Shown here: in pieces, positions 60,129 through 64,000 of the stretch | Layout: every line of letters starts with the position of its first letter | How positions within the stretch are numbered: position 1 is the first letter of the stretch | DNA from: Austwickia chelonae | Lineage (GTDB): Bacteria > Actinomycetota > Actinomycetes > Actinomycetales > Dermatophilaceae | Direction of reading: 5' to 3' | DNA: 64,000 bases | Assembly: GCF_003391095.1 (NCBI RefSeq) | Contig: NZ_CP031447.1 | Coordinates: 930,001-994,000, forward strand | Program-made: the position numbers and the translations under genes | The notes under the pieces: generated by a model | What the model was told of the DNA's origin: nothing | Databases searched by the model: none | What the model saw: the letters and a program-made list of their open reading frames with translations, nothing else

Positions 60129-61126
60129 GGCAGGTCGCCGTTATGGGCTCCGGCAGCTGGGGAACAGCCTTTGCGATGGTGCTGGCCGACGCCGGCTGCC
60201 AAGTCAGGCTGTGGGGACGTCGTCCTGAGCTGGCTGAAGCCATCGAGGAGCGACGAAGCAACCCGGACTACCTTCCGGACGTCTTGCTGCCCGACGAGAT
60301 CCGCGCGACCAGTGATCCCGGACAGGCTCTCGACGGAGCAGAGGTCGTCGTCCTGGCGATCCCCAGCCAGCGTCTGCGAGAGACCTTGGCCCAGTGGGGA
60401 TCGTTGATCCCGGCGAACGCTGTCGTGGTCTCCTTGGCCAAGGGGATCGAGTTGGGCACCAAGTTGCGGATGTCCCAGGTGATCGAAGAAGCGGCCGGGA
60501 TCGGTCAGGGGCGCATCGTGGTGGTCACCGGTCCGAACCTTTCCCACGAGATCGCGGCCAGGCAGCCGGCGGCCGCTGTGGTGGCCTCGGTGAGCCGGGC
60601 AGCGGCCGCTCAGGTAGCCGAGTGTGTCGCCAGCCCCTCCTTCCGTCCTTACACCGATACCGACGTGATTGGGTGCGAGCTCGGCGGCGCGACCAAGAAT
60701 GTGGTGGCTGTGGCTGTAGGAACAGCGGCAGGTCTCGGATTCGGTGACAACACTCGAGCGACCCTCATCACGAGGGGGCTCGCCGAAACAGTCCGCCTAG
60801 GAACAGCTTTGGGTGCTGATCCGCAGACCTTCCAAGGGCTGGCGGGCGTGGGCGACCTCATCGCCACCTGTATGTCCCCGCTCTCCCGGAATCATTCGGT
60901 CGGAGTTGCTCTGGGGCAGGGGCGCAGCCTTGAGGAAATCGTGGCTGCGACCAGGCAGACTGCCGAGGGCGTCAAGTCCTGCGAGTCGATCCTGGCGTTG
61001 GCCCAGGACCACGGCGTTGAACTTCCGCTGGTAGAAGCAGTGGTGGCGGTGGTGCACGACGGGCACCACCCCGCTTTGATGGCTCGTGCGCTGATGGCAC
61101 GGGAATTGAAAGCGGAGAAAATTTAG
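60125..61126 (+). CDS. gpsA: NAD(P)-dependent glycerol-3-phosphate dehydrogenase
   Basis: A 333-residue enzyme; GTG 60125 overlaps plsC (GTGA), with GGGAGGA upstream. The N-terminal Rossmann motif is VAVMGSGSWGTAFAMVLADAG; catalytic and substrate motifs include VSLAKGIE, GPNLSHEIA, ELGGATKNVVAVAVGTAAGLG and GVGDLIATCMSPLSRNHSVG. It reduces dihydroxyacetone phosphate to glycerol-3-phosphate for membrane lipids. Full length. Confidence 0.96.
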   Translation: MRQVAVMGSGSWGTAFAMVLADAGCQVRLWGRRPELAEAIEERRSNPDYLPDVLLPDEIRATSDPGQALDGAEVVVLAIPSQRLRETLAQWGSLIPANAVVVSLAKGIELGTKLRMSQVIEEAAGIGQGRIVVVTGPNLSHEIAARQPAAAVVASVSRAAAAQVAECVASPSFRPYTDTDVIGCELGGATKNVVAVAVGTAAGLGFGDNTRATLITRGLAETVRLGTALGADPQTFQGLAGVGDLIATCMSPLSRNHSVGVALGQGRSLEEIVAATRQTAEGVKSCESILALAQDHGVELPLVEAVVAVVHDGHHPALMARALMARELKAEKI

Positions 61127-61198
61127 CGGATAGCATTTCGACAGGCAACCCGGTGATCAGCACCGACCTCTTCGAGGGCGAATGAGAAAGTGGCGTCC

Positions 61199-62659
61199 AT
61201 GACCGCTAGCGACAAATCGGACAGCAATCAAGATCAGGGTCTACGACGTGGCTTGAAGGCTCGCCACATCAACATGATCGCCATCGGTGGTGCGATCGGG
61301 ACCGGTCTTTTCGTCGCCTCCGGGGCGAGCATCAGTCAGGCAGGGCCCGGTGGCGCGCTGCTGGCTTATGCCGCGATCGGTCTGATGGTTTATCTGCTGA
61401 TGCAGAGCCTGGGAGAGATGTCCACCTATCTGCCGGTGGCCGGCTCCTTCGAGGCTTATGGAACTCGTTTCGTCAGCCGTTCCTTCGGGTTCGCCACTGG
61501 ATGGAACTACTGGTTCAACTGGGCTATCACCGTGGCGGCCGAATTGGTGGCTGCCGCTTTGGTGATGAAGTACTGGTTGCCTGACGTGCCGTCCTGGATC
61601 TGGTCCGCGATCTTCCTCACCTTGCTCTTCCTTCTCAACGCGATCAGCGTGAAGGCCTTCGGTGAGAGTGAATTCTGGTTCGCCAGCATCAAGGTGATCA
61701 CCATCATCGTCTTCCTGGGTATCGGGGTGCTGATGATCCTGGGCATCCTCGGCGGAAGCTCCCCTGGCACGAGTAACTGGACGTCGGGCGACGCTCCCTT
61801 CGTCGGAGGACTGCCTGCTGTGCTCGCCATCTTTATGATCGCGGGTTTCTCTTTTCAGGGCACTGAGCTGATCGGTGTCGCGGCCGGTGAAGCGCAGGAC
61901 CCGGAGAAGAGCATCCCCAAGGCGATCAAAGCGGTCTTCTTCCGGATCATGCTCTTCTACATCGGTGCTATCGCCATCATCGGTTTCCTCATCCCCTACA
62001 CCGATCAGCGTCTCCTGGACAGTAATGTCGAAGCAGTGGCAGTCTCACCGTTCACCCTGGTCTTCGAACGAGCTGGCATCGCGGGTGCCGCCGCACTGCT
62101 GAATGCGGTGATCTTGACCTCGATCCTGTCCGCTGGTAACTCGGGGATGTTTGCCTCGACCCGCATGTTGTATTCGCTTGCTCTGGACGGCAAGGCTCCT
62201 CGTTTCCTTGCGACCACCAATAAGCGAGGTGTGCCGATGGCTGCTCTGATCGTGACCACGGCGATCGGTGCGCTGTGCTTCCTCACCAGCCTCATCGGAG
62301 ACGGGGGTGCTTATACCTGGCTGGTCAGCGCATCCGGTCTGGCTGGCTTCATCACCTGGATGGGGATCGCCTGGTGTCACTACCGCTTCCGTAAGGCTTT
62401 CGTCGCGCAAGGGCACGATCCTTCGGAGTTGCCGTATCGGGCGCGATGGTTCCCCCTGGGGCCGATTCTTGCCCTGGTGATGTGCGCTGTGGTGATCCTG
62501 GGGCAGAACTATCAGGCCGTGATCGGTGGGATCAAGCTGGAAGCTTTGCTCTCCTCGTACATCGGTCTTCCACTCTTCCTGGCGTTGTGGGGCGGGCATA
62601 AGCTCGTCACTCGTGCGCCCGCCGTTGACGCCAAGACAGCGGACCTGAGCAGGAAATAG
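61199..62659 (+). CDS. Amino-acid permease (APC superfamily, LysP-like)
   Basis: A 486-residue, 12-segment transporter. It opens LRRGLKARHINMIAIGGAIGTGLFVASG, the first-helix signature of the AAT family of amino acid/H+ symporters; GFSFQGTELIGVAAGEAQDP and NSGMFASTRMLYSLALDGKAP are also characteristic. Lysine or an aromatic amino acid is the likely substrate; the sequence does not decide. ATG 61199 was preferred to GTG 61190 for spacing from GAGAAAG. It lies between gpsA and ddl without functional connection. Confidence 0.88.
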   Translation: MTASDKSDSNQDQGLRRGLKARHINMIAIGGAIGTGLFVASGASISQAGPGGALLAYAAIGLMVYLLMQSLGEMSTYLPVAGSFEAYGTRFVSRSFGFATGWNYWFNWAITVAAELVAAALVMKYWLPDVPSWIWSAIFLTLLFLLNAISVKAFGESEFWFASIKVITIIVFLGIGVLMILGILGGSSPGTSNWTSGDAPFVGGLPAVLAIFMIAGFSFQGTELIGVAAGEAQDPEKSIPKAIKAVFFRIMLFYIGAIAIIGFLIPYTDQRLLDSNVEAVAVSPFTLVFERAGIAGAAALLNAVILTSILSAGNSGMFASTRMLYSLALDGKAPRFLATTNKRGVPMAALIVTTAIGALCFLTSLIGDGGAYTWLVSASGLAGFITWMGIAWCHYRFRKAFVAQGHDPSELPYRARWFPLGPILALVMCAVVILGQNYQAVIGGIKLEALLSSYIGLPLFLALWGGHKLVTRAPAVDAKTADLSRK

Positions 62660-62804
62660 CTTTGTTCTGAGTGATTTTCGCGATTTGCCCCACTCTGGGC
62701 CGAAAATATGCTCCGTCTTTTCCGATCAGAGTGTGCAGATCGTTCTGAACTTGAGATTGAACACTCGCCCTGGTCGGTCCAAGGAGCGCGTAAAGTCATC
62801 GTCG

Positions 62805-63926
62805 ATGAGCACGCAGCAATCTCGTAAGCCCCGTATAGCACTGGTCTTCGGAGGGAGGTCCTCCGAGCATTCGGTCTCCTGTGTCACCGCAGCCAGTGTC
62901 CTCGCCGCGATTGACAAAGATCGGTATGAGGTGATCCCGATCGGGATCACCAAAGACGGGCGATGGGTGCTCCAGGAAGGTGACCTTCGCGAATTGACTT
63001 TCGCCGGTCAAGAGTTGCCGACCGTCCCCCAGCATGCGGCCGAGGTCGTGCTTCCCATGAGTAGTACCGAAGGGTCATGGACGGTGCTCGAGCCGAATCG
63101 TGCTCCTGCCGCGCTGGGCGAGGTCGATGTCGTCTTCCCGCTCCTGCACGGGCCGTTCGGGGAGGACGGAACGATTCAGGGCATGCTTGATCTTGCGGAC
63201 ATCCGGTATGTCGGCTCAGGCGTGCTCGCCTCCGCGCTCATGATGGACAAGCAGTTCATGAAACTGGTTTTCCTCGAGGCCGGGCTGGATGTGGGTCCTT
63301 ATGTCGTCATCACCGACAAGGACTGGGTCCAAGACGCTGAAGGTGCATTGGCGCGCTGTGAGAAGCTCACCTATCCCTTGTTCGTCAAGCCATGCCGGGC
63401 GGGGTCGAGCATGGGCGTGGTCCGCGTCGCTGGCCCGGAAGAGCTGCGTGCTGCGGTGAAGACGGCCCGGGAGCACGACCCCAAAGTCATGGTCGAAGAA
63501 GGAATCTTCGGCCGGGAGATCGAGTGCGGCGTTCTTGAAGGCCGTTCCGGGTGTCCTGATCGCGTGAGCGAACTCGGCGAGATTGCGGTGGAGCATGGGC
63601 ACGATTTCTATGATTTCGATGCGAAGTACCTCCACTCCGAAGATGTGAGGCTGTCCTGCCCGGCCGTCCTCCCCTCGGAGGACGCTGACAAGATGCGTGC
63701 ACAGGCTTTGACGGCTTTTGCTGCTGCAGGCTGTGAGGGCTTGGCGCGGGTCGACTTCTTCTACACACCAGACCGGCGCATCGTGATCAACGAGATCAAC
63801 ACGATGCCGGGGTTCACCCCCTCCTCCATGTATCCCCAGGTGTGGGCGGAGACCGGCATGAGTTATCCAGAGCTGATCAGTGAGCTGGTCGAGCTGGCTC
63901 TGGAGCGTCGACTCGGATTGCGTTGA
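62805..63926 (+). CDS. ddl: D-alanine--D-alanine ligase
   Basis: A 373-residue ATP-grasp enzyme that joins two D-Ala for peptidoglycan precursors. Motifs: VFGGRSSEHSVSCVTAASVL, LLHGPFGEDGTIQGMLDLADI, MMDKQFMKLVF, KPCRAGSSMGVVRV and the metal-binding NEINTMPGFTPSSMYPQVW. ATG 62805 begins MSTQQSRKPRIALVF; AAGGAG lies 18 bases upstream, too far for normal use, so the start could be slightly different. Its stop codon falls inside a hairpin. Confidence 0.95.
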   Translation: MSTQQSRKPRIALVFGGRSSEHSVSCVTAASVLAAIDKDRYEVIPIGITKDGRWVLQEGDLRELTFAGQELPTVPQHAAEVVLPMSSTEGSWTVLEPNRAPAALGEVDVVFPLLHGPFGEDGTIQGMLDLADIRYVGSGVLASALMMDKQFMKLVFLEAGLDVGPYVVITDKDWVQDAEGALARCEKLTYPLFVKPCRAGSSMGVVRVAGPEELRAAVKTAREHDPKVMVEEGIFGREIECGVLEGRSGCPDRVSELGEIAVEHGHDFYDFDAKYLHSEDVRLSCPAVLPSEDADKMRAQALTAFAAAGCEGLARVDFFYTPDRRIVINEINTMPGFTPSSMYPQVWAETGMSYPELISELVELALERRLGLR

Positions 63927-63945
63927 GTCGACGCTCGACTCAACG
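63921..63945. terminator. Hairpin overlapping the ddl stop codon
   Basis: 11-bp perfect arms CGTTGAGTCGA / TCGACTCAACG with a CGC loop. The left arm includes the ddl stop. There is no T-run; the rest of the window (to 64000) shows no gene. Confidence 0.55.
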
Positions 63946-64000
63946 GCAGGTGTGTCTTCCTTGAGGGATCTGTCCAGCCGCCTCCGCGAAAGCACCCAAC

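Noticed and set aside
1-64000. CRISPR arrays, phage genes, insertion sequences, rRNA
   Set aside because: I looked for regularly spaced repeats, transposase or integrase motifs and rRNA signatures and found none.

Overview
The window is chromosomal DNA from a high-G+C Gram-positive bacterium (Actinomycetota). The evidence is G/C-ending codons, frequent GTG starts, ATGA/GTGA gene overlaps, an NdgR/LtbR-type IclR regulator beside leuCD, a DtxR/IdeR-type iron box, a HU protein with a basic C-terminal tail, and GatCAB together with GlnRS. A member of the Micrococcales, possibly Dermatophilaceae, is my best guess; that placement is inference. No phage, insertion sequence or CRISPR array was seen.

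Layout. 1-5.5 kb: the tail of an unknown gene, a GT87 membrane glycosyltransferase, gatCAB and a SixA-like phosphatase. 5.7-7.5 kb: a secreted metzincin protease. 7.6-15.4 kb: ilvD, a bfd-bfr iron pair under an IdeR-like box, an S41 protease, then ilvB-ilvN-ilvC behind a promoter, a perfect palindrome, an 8-residue leader peptide rich in Leu/Val/Ile codons and an attenuator. 15.5-20.1 kb (minus strand): a secreted cutinase/PET-hydrolase-like esterase, a GH3 glycosidase and a secreted coiled-coil protein. 20.5-22.3 kb: a more A+T-rich phosphoribosyltransferase gene and a gene-poor stretch. 22.3-34.1 kb: an envelope operon (2047-residue Ig/Fn3 protein, MoxR ATPase, DUF58, TgpA-like protein) convergent with a disordered protein ending in Lys/Arg and four Trp. 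34.5-37.9 kb: leuB, ilvE and a conserved actinobacterial gene. 38.1-42.0 kb: xdhA-xdhB. 42.0-47.6 kb: an FAH-family hydrolase, gltX, a HAD phosphatase, glnS, tRNA-Gln(CUG) and tRNA-Glu(CUC). 47.8-54.8 kb: a membrane protein and then a four-gene cluster of a flavin-less molybdenum hydroxylase with YqeB, YqeC and an XdhC-like protein. 54.9-57.9 kb: ndgR, leuC, leuD. 58.4-64 kb: a HU gene, a small OB-fold-like gene, plsC, gpsA, an amino-acid permease and ddl.

How it fits together. Almost the whole branched-chain amino-acid pathway is present in pieces (ilvD, ilvBNC, leuB, ilvE, leuCD; no leuA), with three kinds of control visible: attenuation at ilvB, palindromes at ilvB, leuB and leuC, and the NdgR-like regulator. 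Charging of Glu and Gln is covered by GltX, GlnS, GatCAB and two tRNAs. The most unusual block is 49.3-54.8 kb, which matches the gene set known elsewhere for selenium-dependent molybdenum hydroxylases. The PET-hydrolase-like enzyme is the second item that deserves attention.
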